A stretch of 40,288 nt of DNA from CAYVQU01 sp964453155 (GCA_964453155.1 CAYVQU010000028.1:1-40288); one strand, 5' to 3'. Shown: positions 15,136 through 24,154, counted from the stretch's first letter. Numbers and translations are program-made. The notes: a model not told the origin generated them from the sequence alone.

Positions 15136-17017
15136 AATCAAAAAACAATATGGCTTATGGAAATCGCCAATTACGGCATCCAGTCTGGCCCGCGGGCTTA
15201 GCTTTAGTGATGTAGCCTGGGATCAAGATGGCTCCTTGGTTTGGCGCGAAAGCCGCTCTGATCGCAGTGTATTAGTCCTCCAACCCGCTGATGGACAGGC
15301 TTTTCGCGACTTGAATAGCGAATTCAATGTCCGGGCCAGTGTGGGTTACGGCGGCGGTGATTTTACCGTCTCGCAAGGTTATGCATATTTTGTCGAAGCC
15401 AAATCTGGCCGAATTTACCGCCAATCCACCTCGACGGGATTACCAACCCCGATCACCCCAGCTTTTGGCGGAGCCGCGGATCCAACTGTTTCCCCAAACG
15501 GTCAATACTTGCTCTATGTGCACACTTACGAACGCCAAGATTCAATTGCCTTAGTCGATTGTGAGGGGGAAAACTGGCCGATTAAATTGATTTCGGGTGA
15601 TGATTTTTACATGCAGCCTTGCTGGCATCCCAATAGCCGGAATATTGCCTGGATTGCCTGGAATCATCCTCAGATGCCCTGGGATGGCACTCGCCTGATG
15701 TTGGGTAAACTCGAACCCTGTTCTCAGGGGCTATTGAATTTGGTAGATGTAATGACCATCACCGGCGACGAACAAACCGCGGTATTCCAGCCACAATTTT
15801 CTCCCGATGGCCGGTACTTGGCTTATGTAACTGATCCGGACGGATGGTGGCATCTATATATTTATGATCTTGAAACCGGTGAACGAATCGTGCTTACCGG
15901 CGGCGAAGCCGAACACGCGGTTCCAGCCTGGATTCAGGGATTGCGTACTTATACCTTTAGTGCCGAAGGAAACAGCATTTATTTCTTGCGAAATCAAGAT
16001 GGATTTATGGGACTTTGGCGGGTCGATTTGGCGACCAAGCAAAAAGATAAAATTCGGCTGGGGGCTGAATATACCTGGCTATCCCAATTGTCAATTGCCC
16101 CGGAGGGCGAACGGGTAGCACTCATTGCTTCTGGGGGGCGAGTACCCAGTCGAATCGTGACTTATAACGCGTTAGGAAAATCAAGAATTCGCCGCCGCTC
16201 GTTGCCCGAGGATTTACCACCGAAAACTTACGCCCTACCCCAACCCATCACCTGGAACGGTATGGATGGCGAAACCGTTCATGGCCTGTATTACAGTCCC
16301 AACAGTGAAAAATTTGAAGGAGTTGGTCTGCCGCCGCTGATGGTCCTCATCCACGGCGGGCCAACCGGACAGCGCGGTGCCGCTTTCGATGGCCAGGCTC
16401 AATTCTTCACTTCCCGAGGCTGGGCAGTTTTGCAGGTTAATTATCGCGGTAGTGTGGGGTATGGGCGCGCATATCGCAATAAACTGCGTGGAAATTGGGG
16501 CATTTATGATGTTCAGGATGCTGTTAGTGGCGCCAAAGATTTAATTTCTGAGGGACAAATTGATGAAAATAAAATCGTCATCATGGGGGGCAGCGCGGGC
16601 GGGTTCACGGTGCTCAAGGCCCTGGAGGATTATCCCAGTTTCTTCAAAGCAGGGATATGTCTTTACGGGGTGGCGAACCAATTTACTTTGGTGGCTGACA
16701 CCCACAAATTCGAGGAACGGTACTCTGATTCGTTGTTGGGATCCCTCCCTGAAGCCGCCGATATTTATCGAGAACGCTCCCCCGTCTTCTACGCCGACAA
16801 AATTAAAGACCCCATCGCAGTATTCCAAGGGGAAGATGACAAAGTTGTCCCCCAAAGCCAATCAGATGAAATTGTAGCCGCCCTGCGCCGCAATGGGGTT
16901 CCCCACGAATATCATCTCTACCCTGGTGAGGGCCACGGTTTTCGAAAAACAGAGACGATTGAAAAGTTCTACACCGCGGTCGAGAAGTTTTTACAGCAAT
17001 ATGTAATTTTTGCTTGA
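15119..17017 (+). CDS. S9 family peptidase (acylaminoacyl-peptidase type)
   Basis: 632 residues. The N-terminal two thirds form a beta-propeller with repeated strands such as DPTVSPNGQYLLYV, QPQFSPDGRYLAYVTDP and SIAPEGERVALIAS. The C-terminal alpha/beta hydrolase domain begins near PPLMVLIHGGP and carries the catalytic Ser492 in GGSAGGF, an Asp in GEDDKVVP (573/574) and His606 in GEGHGF. Members cleave dipeptides or acylated residues from short peptides. No signal peptide is visible, so it is cytoplasmic. GGAGAAGA precedes the ATG, which lies within the rnhB end. A strong terminator follows. Confidence 0.92.
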   Translation: MAQKAKIKKQYGLWKSPITASSLARGLSFSDVAWDQDGSLVWRESRSDRSVLVLQPADGQAFRDLNSEFNVRASVGYGGGDFTVSQGYAYFVEAKSGRIYRQSTSTGLPTPITPAFGGAADPTVSPNGQYLLYVHTYERQDSIALVDCEGENWPIKLISGDDFYMQPCWHPNSRNIAWIAWNHPQMPWDGTRLMLGKLEPCSQGLLNLVDVMTITGDEQTAVFQPQFSPDGRYLAYVTDPDGWWHLYIYDLETGERIVLTGGEAEHAVPAWIQGLRTYTFSAEGNSIYFLRNQDGFMGLWRVDLATKQKDKIRLGAEYTWLSQLSIAPEGERVALIASGGRVPSRIVTYNALGKSRIRRRSLPEDLPPKTYALPQPITWNGMDGETVHGLYYSPNSEKFEGVGLPPLMVLIHGGPTGQRGAAFDGQAQFFTSRGWAVLQVNYRGSVGYGRAYRNKLRGNWGIYDVQDAVSGAKDLISEGQIDENKIVIMGGSAGGFTVLKALEDYPSFFKAGICLYGVANQFTLVADTHKFEERYSDSLLGSLPEAADIYRERSPVFYADKIKDPIAVFQGEDDKVVPQSQSDEIVAALRRNGVPHEYHLYPGEGHGFRKTETIEKFYTAVEKFLQQYVIFA

Positions 17018-17026
17018 AGAAAAAAA

Positions 17027-17049
17027 CCGGGTTCCTCGCAGGAACCCGG
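17027..17049. terminator. Bidirectional rho-independent terminator
   Basis: CCGGGTTCCT and AGGAACCCGG form a perfect 10-bp stem around CGC, with a T run (17051-17054) on one side and an A run on the other. It stands between the convergent S9 peptidase and lipoprotein genes and can serve both. Confidence 0.9.
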
Positions 17050-17069
17050 CTTTTATAACGGGGGAATGC

Positions 17070-18254
17070 CTATTGTAATGGTAATGCTACAAATTCTCCG
17101 GATATCATAACCATTTCATCCGTGTCATCCAAATTGACAGCATCGAAATAAAATGTTCCGGTGATCGTATCTGCCGGGCTTTCATCAAAGACAAAGAACC
17201 CCTGGATGGCACCATATTTTTTATCGCCAACCAAAGCCAAACCGCTGGGCGCTTTGCTTTTGGTAGCCGGGTCGAAACTGATGACCTGCATCATCAGTTC
17301 TTGGCGATTAATGGGGAGATACAGGGTGATTTTGTTTATTTCTTCTGGGCCTACTAGTGTGATGATGTACTCATCCGCGGTGGAGGCGTATTCAACTGAA
17401 TTGCCTTCCACCATTGTCGGGAAACCTTCTTGGGCCGCGATCATGAACGTGAATTCTCCGGCACCGACTGTACTCATTCCCATCTCAGAATCTCCGCTAT
17501 CTCCTGAATCGGAATCACCACCGAAATCGAGTAGATCACCTGCGCTAGCTTCGTGAAAGGTTACAGATGCCAGGACGGTATTGAAATAGGGTTCAACTTC
17601 CTCCCAGCGATCTGCGGGCGAGCTGGTAAACATGGTGAATTGTTGTTTCGGCCCGATCGCGACGAGTACCATCCGGCCACGCACATCTTGTTCATCTTGT
17701 TCCCCCGCCAGATCAACCAATAGTCCGGGATGCCCGGCGACCCGAATTTCTTTTTTCTCCAAAAATTCTGGCGCGACAGCTTCATTTTCCATATCGGTTT
17801 CGAATTGTTTATACAGTTCGTCCACTGTCATTTCTTCTTCATTAAGACCACCGATCAGTAAGAAGTACGGCCCGAGTTCTTCATCCGCATCTGGTGCTTC
17901 CATACTGACAATTCCCATGAATCCTTCGGTAAGGTAGTCGGGAATAGTTTTAAAAGTGAACCCCCCCTCCTCACTGCGGAACTCGTCGCCGAGTTGCACC
18001 CCAGGAGCAGGTCGAATTTCTTCGGGGGTGGCGGCTGAGGGGGCTTCGCCTTCATCCTCAGCTGGCGCAGCCTCCGGATCGGGGGCTGTTTTATCTTGGA
18101 GGGCTTCTTCAGCCGCAGGAGCTTCTTCGCCGGGTACCTCCTCAGCTGGAGGGGGCGCGGCCTCCTCACCGCCGCCCGAAAACAAGCTGCATGCCAGGGT
18201 AACGACTGATAAAAGTAAAATCACAGACAGAATCAGGCGTAAATTTCGTTTCAT
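17070..18254 (-). CDS. Secreted lipoprotein with acidic AEP-rich linker
   Basis: 394 residues. The start at 18254 has AGGAGG upstream and gives a lipoprotein signal: MKRNLRLILSVILLL followed by the lipobox LACS, with Cys as lipid anchor. An Ala/Glu/Pro-rich spacer (about 25-85) leads to a globular part beginning FRSEEGGFTFKTIPDY, which resembles PsbP/DUF1795-type folds with LIGGLNEEEMTVDEL and PADRWEEVEPYFNTVLASVTF. A short Asp/Ser/Gly segment (DSGDSGDSE) links to a second domain of beta-strand character. The protein sits outside the membrane. The function is unknown. Confidence 0.8.
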   Translation of the reverse strand: MKRNLRLILSVILLLSVVTLACSLFSGGGEEAAPPPAEEVPGEEAPAAEEALQDKTAPDPEAAPAEDEGEAPSAATPEEIRPAPGVQLGDEFRSEEGGFTFKTIPDYLTEGFMGIVSMEAPDADEELGPYFLLIGGLNEEEMTVDELYKQFETDMENEAVAPEFLEKKEIRVAGHPGLLVDLAGEQDEQDVRGRMVLVAIGPKQQFTMFTSSPADRWEEVEPYFNTVLASVTFHEASAGDLLDFGGDSDSGDSGDSEMGMSTVGAGEFTFMIAAQEGFPTMVEGNSVEYASTADEYIITLVGPEEINKITLYLPINRQELMMQVISFDPATKSKAPSGLALVGDKKYGAIQGFFVFDESPADTITGTFYFDAVNLDDTDEMVMISGEFVALPLQ

Positions 18255-18365
18255 TTTGAACCTCCTCAGGATAGGCCAACTGACAGTCAATACCAAGCAT
18301 ATAGTATTTCTATCATATCATCGGTTTTGGAAACTAAAATGGTACATTTGGGGTGCTGTACTAAA

Positions 18366-18392
18366 AAAGTCCAGCGGTTTAGGCTGGACTTT
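18366..18392 (-). terminator. Terminator after the P-type ATPase
   Basis: AAAGTCCAGC and GCTGGACTTT form a perfect 10-bp stem around seven bases. On the minus strand it is followed by a T run (18363-18368), and it begins 23 bases after the ATPase stop. Confidence 0.85.
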
Positions 18393-18414
18393 ATGATCGT
18401 TTCAGAATTTGGGT

Positions 18415-21228
18415 TTAGGCGTTAGCTTTGGTTAATCTTCGAGATGTGACCATTTTGGTCAATTCTGCTGCAATTGCCGGGATGAAGAGCAAGGGAAGCA
18501 CATACTGCCATTGCTCCCATTGCATCGGCATCGTATGGAAGATCCGATTCAGGAAGGGGATATAAACCACCGCCAGGAGGAGTACCAGCGAGGAAACCAC
18601 CGCCCAATTCATGCTCTTGTTGGTGAGCAACCCAATTTTTAGAATGGGATAGTTTTCCGACCGAGCGGTGAAAGCCCGCAGGAGTTCCGAGAAAGACAGC
18701 GAGACGAAGGCCATTGTTTTTGCCATTTCGGGGAAGAGCCGAAGACCAATCAAGTAGGCTCCCAATGTGATGGCCGTAATCGCGATGGTTTGCACGACAA
18801 TGCCAGACATCATTTGCCGGTTGATGATGGGTTCTTCGGGGCGCCGCGGGGACTGTTCCATGATATCAGGATCACCCGTTTCAACGCCTAACGCCAGAGC
18901 CGGAGCTCCATCCGTAATTAGGTTGAGCCACAGGAGTTGGATCGCCGTCAGTGGGGAGGGTAACCCGAACAAAGTCGCCAGGAAAATGATGGCAATCTCG
19001 GCCATGTTACAGGAGAGCAGGTAGAACACAAATTTGCGGATATTGCTGTAAATCACCCGGCCTTGTTCGACTGCGGAGACGATGCTGGCGTAATTATCAT
19101 CGGTCAGGACCATGTCGGCTGCGCCTTTGGTCACATCGGTGCCGGTGATGCCCATTGCCACGCCGATATCGGCCTGTTTAATCGAAGGAGCATCGTTGAC
19201 CCCATCGCCGGTCATGGCCACAACTTGGCCGTTGGTCCGCAGGGCTTGGACGACTCGCATTTTATGTTGGGGAGAAACCCGAGCAAAGACGTCGGTATGC
19301 TTGACTTCTTCAAGCAAGGCGTCATCATCCAATTGGTTTAGATCATTGCCGGTGAGAACTTTATGCCCTGCTTCCAATAGCCCAATTTCTTCAGCAATAG
19401 CTTTAGCTGTGTTGGGATAGTCACCCGTGATCATAATGGTGCGGATGCCAGCCTGCCGGGCAGTTGCCAGCGCAGGCGGAACTTCGGGCCGGGCTGGATC
19501 GATCATACCGATCAACCCGACGAAGATCATTTCTTTTTCGAGGTCATCATCAATGATTCCATCATGATCATCATCCAAAATATCGGTAACCCGGTAAGCC
19601 ACGCCTAATACCCGCAGGGCGTCTTCGGTCATGGCGTCGTTGGCAGCCAAAATGCGGCGACGTTGCTCATCATCCAACGGAACGGCGACATCTTCCCGGT
19701 TCTGGTAATGGGTACATTGCTGCAGGACGATATCGGGGGCCCCTTTTTCGGCGACCACAAACCATTCCCGTTTTTCATCATCATAGAATGGTGAAATATC
19801 CTCGGGTTTGGGATCGGATACCGCGTGGACGGTGACCATTCGTTTGCGTTCAGAATCAAAGGGAATTTCTTCGACCCGGGGATAAGATTGATTAAGGGGA
19901 CTCGGCAGGGCACCCGCTTTTGCCGCCGCGATAATCAACGCCCCTTCAGTGGGGTCACCGACCATCCGGTAGGTGGATTCACCGTCTTTATAGGTTTCCA
20001 ACTCGAGAGTGGCATCGTTGTTTAAGGCCCCAATCCATAGGGTAGTCAGAATCGCGGGAAATTGGGTCAAGCTGACGGGTTTACCTTCGGATACAAATTC
20101 ACCTTGCAGGTTGTATCCCGTCCCGGTGACATTGAGAAATTCGCCATCGGCTGCGACGCGGGTGACGGTCATTTCGTTTTGGGTCAGGGTTCCGGTTTTG
20201 TCGGAGCAAATTACCGTGGCAGAACCCAATGTTTCAACCGAAGATAACCGTCGGATGAGGGCGTTGCGCTTGATCATCTCGCGCATCCCCAGGGCCAGGC
20301 TGATCGTCACCACCGCAGCCAAACCCTCGGGAACAGCCGCAATCGCCAGGCTGACGGCGATGATGAACATATCCAATGCCGGGGTACCCCGCAGCCAACC
20401 GACGACAAAGACCAAGGCACAAACGGCCAGCGCCGCCCAACCCAGAGTTCGGCCGAGTTGGTCGAGTCGTTTTTGCAGCGGCGTTTGTTCTTGCTCGACA
20501 GCTGAGAGCATCTCAGCGATTTTGCCGATCTGGGTATTCATCCCGGTGCTGACAACTACGCCTTGCCCGCGCCCATAAGTGACCACAGTGCCCATGAAAG
20601 CGATATTTTTACGATCTCCAAGCGGGGCTGTTGGTTCAAGTTCAAGGGTCGCATCTTTTTGCACCGGGACCGATTCGCCCGTCAACGCGGCTTCATCAAT
20701 CCGTAAATTGGCCGTCGTTACCAGCCGGACATCCGCGGGGATGTAGTTCCCAGCCTCCAGGAAAACGATATCACCAGGGACCAATTCTTTCGCCGGAACC
20801 GTCATCCGCCGTCCATCCCGCAGGCCATTGGCTTCAGGGGCGGCCAGTTCTTGTAATGCCGCCAGAGCTTCCTCGGCCCGGCGCTCCTGGATCACGCCCA
20901 AGGCCGCATTGAGCAGCACGATGGCCATGATGGCCGCAGCTTCAATCCAATCGCCCAAAAGCGCGGAGATTATTGCGGCAATGAGCAGCAAGTAAATGAC
21001 AAAGTCATTGAATTGGGCCCACAACAATTGCCAGAATGTGGTCGGTGGGGCTTCGTCAAGTTGGTTGTAACCATACCGGGTGATGGCGGCCTGTGCGGCT
21101 GCAGTTGAGAGTCCCCCGTCAATTGTGGTTTCGAGTTCAGCCAGCGTGTTGTCGGCTGAAACGGCGTGCCAGGCTCTGTTTTGGGACGAGTCGGGCTCAA
21201 GGGTTTCGAGTTGAGTTTCAGTTATCAT
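18415..21228 (-). CDS. Calcium-type P-type ATPase
   Basis: 937 residues, the length of SERCA/PMCA-like pumps (P2 group). Visible are the actuator motif TGES (183-186), the M4 motif VPEGL (299-303), the phosphorylated Asp343 in DKTGTLTQN, the KGAPD nucleotide-binding stretch, MITGD (599-603) and MTGDGVNDAP (672-681). The NxxxD and other transport residues fit Ca2+ or a related divalent cation. An acidic insertion at 552-566 (DDDHDGIIDDDLEKE) resembles an EF-hand loop. Transcription is probably from TATAAT at 21285-21290, with a stem-loop at the 5' end of the message. GGAAGAAG precedes the ATG. Confidence 0.93.
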   Translation of the reverse strand: MITETQLETLEPDSSQNRAWHAVSADNTLAELETTIDGGLSTAAAQAAITRYGYNQLDEAPPTTFWQLLWAQFNDFVIYLLLIAAIISALLGDWIEAAAIMAIVLLNAALGVIQERRAEEALAALQELAAPEANGLRDGRRMTVPAKELVPGDIVFLEAGNYIPADVRLVTTANLRIDEAALTGESVPVQKDATLELEPTAPLGDRKNIAFMGTVVTYGRGQGVVVSTGMNTQIGKIAEMLSAVEQEQTPLQKRLDQLGRTLGWAALAVCALVFVVGWLRGTPALDMFIIAVSLAIAAVPEGLAAVVTISLALGMREMIKRNALIRRLSSVETLGSATVICSDKTGTLTQNEMTVTRVAADGEFLNVTGTGYNLQGEFVSEGKPVSLTQFPAILTTLWIGALNNDATLELETYKDGESTYRMVGDPTEGALIIAAAKAGALPSPLNQSYPRVEEIPFDSERKRMVTVHAVSDPKPEDISPFYDDEKREWFVVAEKGAPDIVLQQCTHYQNREDVAVPLDDEQRRRILAANDAMTEDALRVLGVAYRVTDILDDDHDGIIDDDLEKEMIFVGLIGMIDPARPEVPPALATARQAGIRTIMITGDYPNTAKAIAEEIGLLEAGHKVLTGNDLNQLDDDALLEEVKHTDVFARVSPQHKMRVVQALRTNGQVVAMTGDGVNDAPSIKQADIGVAMGITGTDVTKGAADMVLTDDNYASIVSAVEQGRVIYSNIRKFVFYLLSCNMAEIAIIFLATLFGLPSPLTAIQLLWLNLITDGAPALALGVETGDPDIMEQSPRRPEEPIINRQMMSGIVVQTIAITAITLGAYLIGLRLFPEMAKTMAFVSLSFSELLRAFTARSENYPILKIGLLTNKSMNWAVVSSLVLLLAVVYIPFLNRIFHTMPMQWEQWQYVLPLLFIPAIAAELTKMVTSRRLTKANA

Positions 21229-21252
21229 ATGCTTCTTCCAATTCTAGAAAAT

Positions 21253-21290
21253 CATCAGGGATTGACTCCCCTGATGTTAGGAGCATTATA
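21253..21290 (-). promoter_or_regulatory. -10 box and 5' stem-loop of the ATPase message
   Basis: On the minus strand TATAAT (21285-21290) is followed seven to eight bases on by a stem CATCAGGG / CCCTGATG (21269-21276 with 21253-21260, 8-base loop). The message would start with this hairpin, 25 bases before the ATG. The -35 region is poor. Confidence 0.5.
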
Positions 21291-21523
21291 CCGCGGTGAA
21301 TCATACTCTTTCGATCTGTTGGGATACCCATAAAATATGGGGATGTGGTTGAATTCGTGTAAGGTGTTAGCATCCTGGTTAGCGCAGCGAAACGCAAAGT
21401 GTGGCGAAAATTGAATAATATCCTGAACATAGCCAAGTTTGGCTCAGATAGTGAATCTGTGCAAACAAAATGACTATCACCCGCACACATTTTCCGGAAG
21501 AACTATCAAGGTCATGTTAAAGC

Positions 21524-21553
21524 GAAAAAGGCACCCCATTGGATGCCTTTTTC
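21524..21553 (-). terminator. Terminator of the ABC exporter operon
   Basis: GAAAAAGGCA and TGCCTTTTTC are exact inverse copies around ten bases. On the minus strand the stem ends in a T run, about 80 bases past the end of the ABC ATP-binding gene. The A/T symmetry would let it work both ways. Confidence 0.75.
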
Positions 21554-21567
21554 AGGAGGGAGAAGAA

Positions 21568-21636
21568 ATGAACTGCCTGGGTGTTAGCCAGGTGGATGGC
21601 AATGTCGAAATTATCATCCACCTGAGCAACACCTAA
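21568..21636 (+). CDS. Possible 22-residue peptide in a hairpin
   Basis: ATG at 21568, preceded by AGGAGG with seven to eight bases spacing, opens a 22-codon frame (MNCLGVSQVDGNVEIIIHLSNT). The coding bases are also an imperfect inverted repeat: 21580-21598 pairs with 21615-21633, 17 of 19 positions. No promoter is recognised and it runs against the ABC operon end. It could equally be a chance frame in a terminator-like hairpin. Confidence 0.25.
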   Translation: MNCLGVSQVDGNVEIIIHLSNT

Positions 21637-22460
21637 TCTCCACTAACAGGAAGGGCCGCGTAATTAGGGAACGCAGGTACCGGGATCGGTAATGCGGGGA
21701 GTTTGGGTTCGTAGACCGGGAGGGGGGCTTCAATCGCATCGAATTTGCTGGTGCCAGCTAAGATTTCAATTTCATTCCGAGCAGTGATGATTTTTGCCAC
21801 TTGCCCATCAACCATCTGGATCACTTTATCAACGTATTTCATCATCCGTAGATCGTGGGTGACCATGATCCCAGCTTTGTTTTGCTCGTGGATCAGGTCA
21901 GCAAAGATTTGGACAACCTGATTGGCGCGTTCGGTGTCTAGAGATGCGGTGGGTTCATCGGCCAGCACCACACTTGGGTTGTGGATTAGGGACCGGGCAA
22001 TGGCAACCCGCTGCTGCTGCCCCCCGGAGAGTTGGCCGGGGAGATTGTCGAGGCGATCTTCCATCCCTAAGCGGGTCAACAAATCAGCGGCTTTTTGACG
22101 ACCATCTCGACCGTATTGACCATTAAGACGAAGCATCAATTCAACATTTTCCAGGGCGGTCAGGTAAGGTACCAAGTTGTTGGCCTGGAAAGTGAACCCA
22201 ATTTTCTCTCGGCGGAACCGAGTGCGTTCTTGATCATCCATCTGGCCCAAATCCTGCCCGTCAATCAACAGTTGACCCTCGGTGGATTGCAATAGCCCGG
22301 CTAACATTGCCAGCATGGTGGTCTTTCCTGATCCACTGGGACCAACCAGCCCGATGAATTCTCCCGCTTGAACGCTGATTGAAACCTGGTCCACCGCTTT
22401 GACTGTCAGATTATTGCTCTCATAAACTTTCGTAACGTTGTTGGTTTGTAAGATGTTCAT
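21633..22460 (-). CDS. ABC transporter ATP-binding protein (MacB/LolD type)
   Basis: 275 residues from the ATG at 22460, which has GGAG upstream; the frame runs on to a TTG at 22472. All nucleotide-binding motifs are present: Walker A GPSGSGKTT, the Q-loop, the signature LSGGQQQRVAIARSL, Walker B VVLADEPTASLD and the switch VTHDLRMM. It is closest to MacB/LolD/DevA-type proteins that drive FtsX-like permeases. A C-terminal Pro-rich tail of about 45 residues (EAPLPVYEPKLPALPIPVP) is unusual. It is the second gene of the operon behind the permease. Confidence 0.92.
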   Translation of the reverse strand: MNILQTNNVTKVYESNNLTVKAVDQVSISVQAGEFIGLVGPSGSGKTTMLAMLAGLLQSTEGQLLIDGQDLGQMDDQERTRFRREKIGFTFQANNLVPYLTALENVELMLRLNGQYGRDGRQKAADLLTRLGMEDRLDNLPGQLSGGQQQRVAIARSLIHNPSVVLADEPTASLDTERANQVVQIFADLIHEQNKAGIMVTHDLRMMKYVDKVIQMVDGQVAKIITARNEIEILAGTSKFDAIEAPLPVYEPKLPALPIPVPAFPNYAALPVSGD

Positions 22461-22507
22461 TTTCTTCTCCAAGTTGTTTTTCTTGAGTTATCGCTGTGAT
22501 TTTGGAT

Positions 22508-22592
22508 CACGAATGGTGCGAATTTTCCGAATTTGACGAATGTTTTTTGCTTTATAAAATTCGTGGTATTCGTTTCATTCATTCTATTCGTG
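22508..22592. repeat. Palindromic repeat between ABC permease and ATPase genes
   Basis: The gap of 136 bases holds many ACGAAT/ATTCGT words arranged as an imperfect inverted repeat: CACGAAT (22508-22514) outermost against ATTCGTG (22586-22592), with AAATTCGT and ACGAATG words inside. A T run follows on the plus strand. It looks like a dispersed intergenic palindrome. Confidence 0.6.
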
Positions 22593-22596
22593 TTTT

Positions 22597-23742
22597 TTAC
22601 ATTCCTAAAGCCGTTAGCGGTTCAACCTTCAGGGCCAATCTGACTGAGACCATCCCCCCCAAGGGTCCGATCAGTAGCAGGCCGACGATGGTGATCAGGA
22701 TGGATAAGCCACTAAAGACGATCGGGACTTGAGCCGGGATTCCGAGCGCCATCCCAAAAGCAACCACCGAGCCCAGGAATACTCCAAAAATCGTGACCAG
22801 GATAATTTGCAGGATGGCGGCGATGGCGACGATCCGGTTGGAGGTACCAATGGCCTTGAGCATCCCGATCTGGGGGACTTTTTGTAGGGTTTGAATTTGG
22901 AAAAATCCGCCGATGACCAGAACACCGATCAGGAAGGTGAAGCCCCGCATGGTGTTTAGGGTGCCTTGCTGTTGGGCGAAGCCGGGTGAAGCCTGGTAGG
23001 CAGTCTTGATGTCCACAACTTCGATATCGTCGATGCGGTTCATCAGGAAAGTCGACATTTCAGTCAGCAAAGTTGGGTTTTCGAGTTTGACCGCCAGGAT
23101 ATTGGGGATAATTGCGTTGTCACCCGAGGGGGCAACGGCTCCGGGACGAATGTCATCCCAAACTTGCAAGGGAACAAAGATTGAATTTTGGAAGAAATAT
23201 TTCTGGCTGTCGCTAATCCCGACAATCGTTAGATTGAAGTACTCGTCGTCGATCCCTTGAGTGGATTTGATGGTGAGTTGGTCGCCAACAACCAGACCGG
23301 TTTCTTCGGCCACAAAGCTGTCGATCACAACAACTTTAGCCCGTTTATTGCGGAGGGCCTGTCCGTCGATTACGGTGGGGGAACCCGGCTTGCCGACTTC
23401 GACCCCGACCAGGGAGACATCCAGATCTTCACCAGCTGCCAGGATCACTTCAGTGTTGCTGAAGCCGATGGCGCCAACGTCAGCGATCCCAGCCTGGCGG
23501 CGGACGTTTTTGAGTACGCTGTATTCCAGGCGGCTGGCCTGGGTGGAGTAATCCACCTCGGATTGGAAGACCAGGAGTTCGGCCTCCAGGTTATCGAGAT
23601 ATTCTTTATTGGCGGCCGCTAACCCTTCTCCGAGGGCGGCGATGAATAAAACCAGGAAAGTGATCAGGGCGATCACGAGACTAAACAGGAAAAAGCGGCT
23701 TTTATTCCGCCAGATTTCTTTGAAACTCAGATATAGTGCCAT
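22597..23742 (-). CDS. ABC transporter permease, FtsX/MacB type
   Basis: 381 residues from the ATG at 23742 with GGAGAGAGG upstream. An N-terminal membrane helix (FFLFSLVIALITFLVLFIAAL) is followed by a large outside domain (about 45-250) and three C-terminal helices (GFTFLIGVLVIGGFF, IVAIAAILQIILVTIFGVFLG, ILITIVGLLLIGPLGG). This is the topology of FtsX-fold exporters that use a membrane-bound stalk rather than a pore for transport, as in MacB or DevC. No substrate can be assigned, and no membrane-fusion partner lies next to it. A strong promoter lies 66 bases upstream. Confidence 0.88.
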   Translation of the reverse strand: MALYLSFKEIWRNKSRFFLFSLVIALITFLVLFIAALGEGLAAANKEYLDNLEAELLVFQSEVDYSTQASRLEYSVLKNVRRQAGIADVGAIGFSNTEVILAAGEDLDVSLVGVEVGKPGSPTVIDGQALRNKRAKVVVIDSFVAEETGLVVGDQLTIKSTQGIDDEYFNLTIVGISDSQKYFFQNSIFVPLQVWDDIRPGAVAPSGDNAIIPNILAVKLENPTLLTEMSTFLMNRIDDIEVVDIKTAYQASPGFAQQQGTLNTMRGFTFLIGVLVIGGFFQIQTLQKVPQIGMLKAIGTSNRIVAIAAILQIILVTIFGVFLGSVVAFGMALGIPAQVPIVFSGLSILITIVGLLLIGPLGGMVSVRLALKVEPLTALGM

Positions 23743-23807
23743 TTTTCCTCTCTCCATAATTTGACTGGTGGGTTGGTTTCGTTCTAAAGTGGTCAAATTA
23801 TGTCTAT

Positions 23808-23835
23808 ATTATACGGATTATCCATTAATTGTCAA
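23808..23835 (-). promoter_or_regulatory. Sigma-70-type promoter of the ABC operon
   Basis: On the minus strand TTGACA (23830-23835) and TATAAT (23808-23813) match consensus fully with a 16-base spacer. A 12-bp word TTGGTTTCGTTC appears at 23773-23784 downstream of it and again at 23889-23900 upstream, perhaps binding sites of a regulator. Confidence 0.85.
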
Positions 23836-23842
23836 GTATTTG

Positions 23843-24154
23843 CACAGATATTGAAATTAATAGATGATTAATAAACCCAATAAAATGATTGGTTTCGTTC
23901 ATAATGGGTTGATGTAGCCAACGAACAAACAACTTCCAAAACCACCCTCTTTAGTCCTAGATTGGGCATGATTTTCTCCTGCCCTCTGATTACAAATCGC
24001 ACCGCTCTAAGCGTCGTTTGTCACTCGTCTTTCGCAAAAACGGGAGTATGATTAAGTATGTTGCGGTTGATATGTTAGAAATAGGTGACAGAAAAAACCG
24101 CATCCCCGACAACGTTTACACTCCCGAATTGAATCTGTACGTAAGGAGTATCTT
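23843..24154. other. Intergenic region upstream of fumA with nested inverted repeat
   Basis: About 310 bases without a gene. Near its end two nested pairs of arms occur: CGGGAGT (24041-24047) with ACTCCCG (24120-24126), and TGCGGTT (24062-24068) with AACCGCA (24096-24102). They could form a structured leader of the dicarboxylate operon. No consensus promoter was recognised. Confidence 0.4.

Larger units (their letters stand above)
21229..21632. other. Intergenic region between ATPase and ABC operon
   Basis: About 400 bases between the ATPase start and the end of the ABC ATP-binding gene. It holds the ATPase promoter and hairpin, a terminator at 21524-21553, a 19-bp imperfect hairpin at 21580-21633 and a possible 22-residue frame. 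Between 21300 and 21500 I see no gene. Confidence 0.5.
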
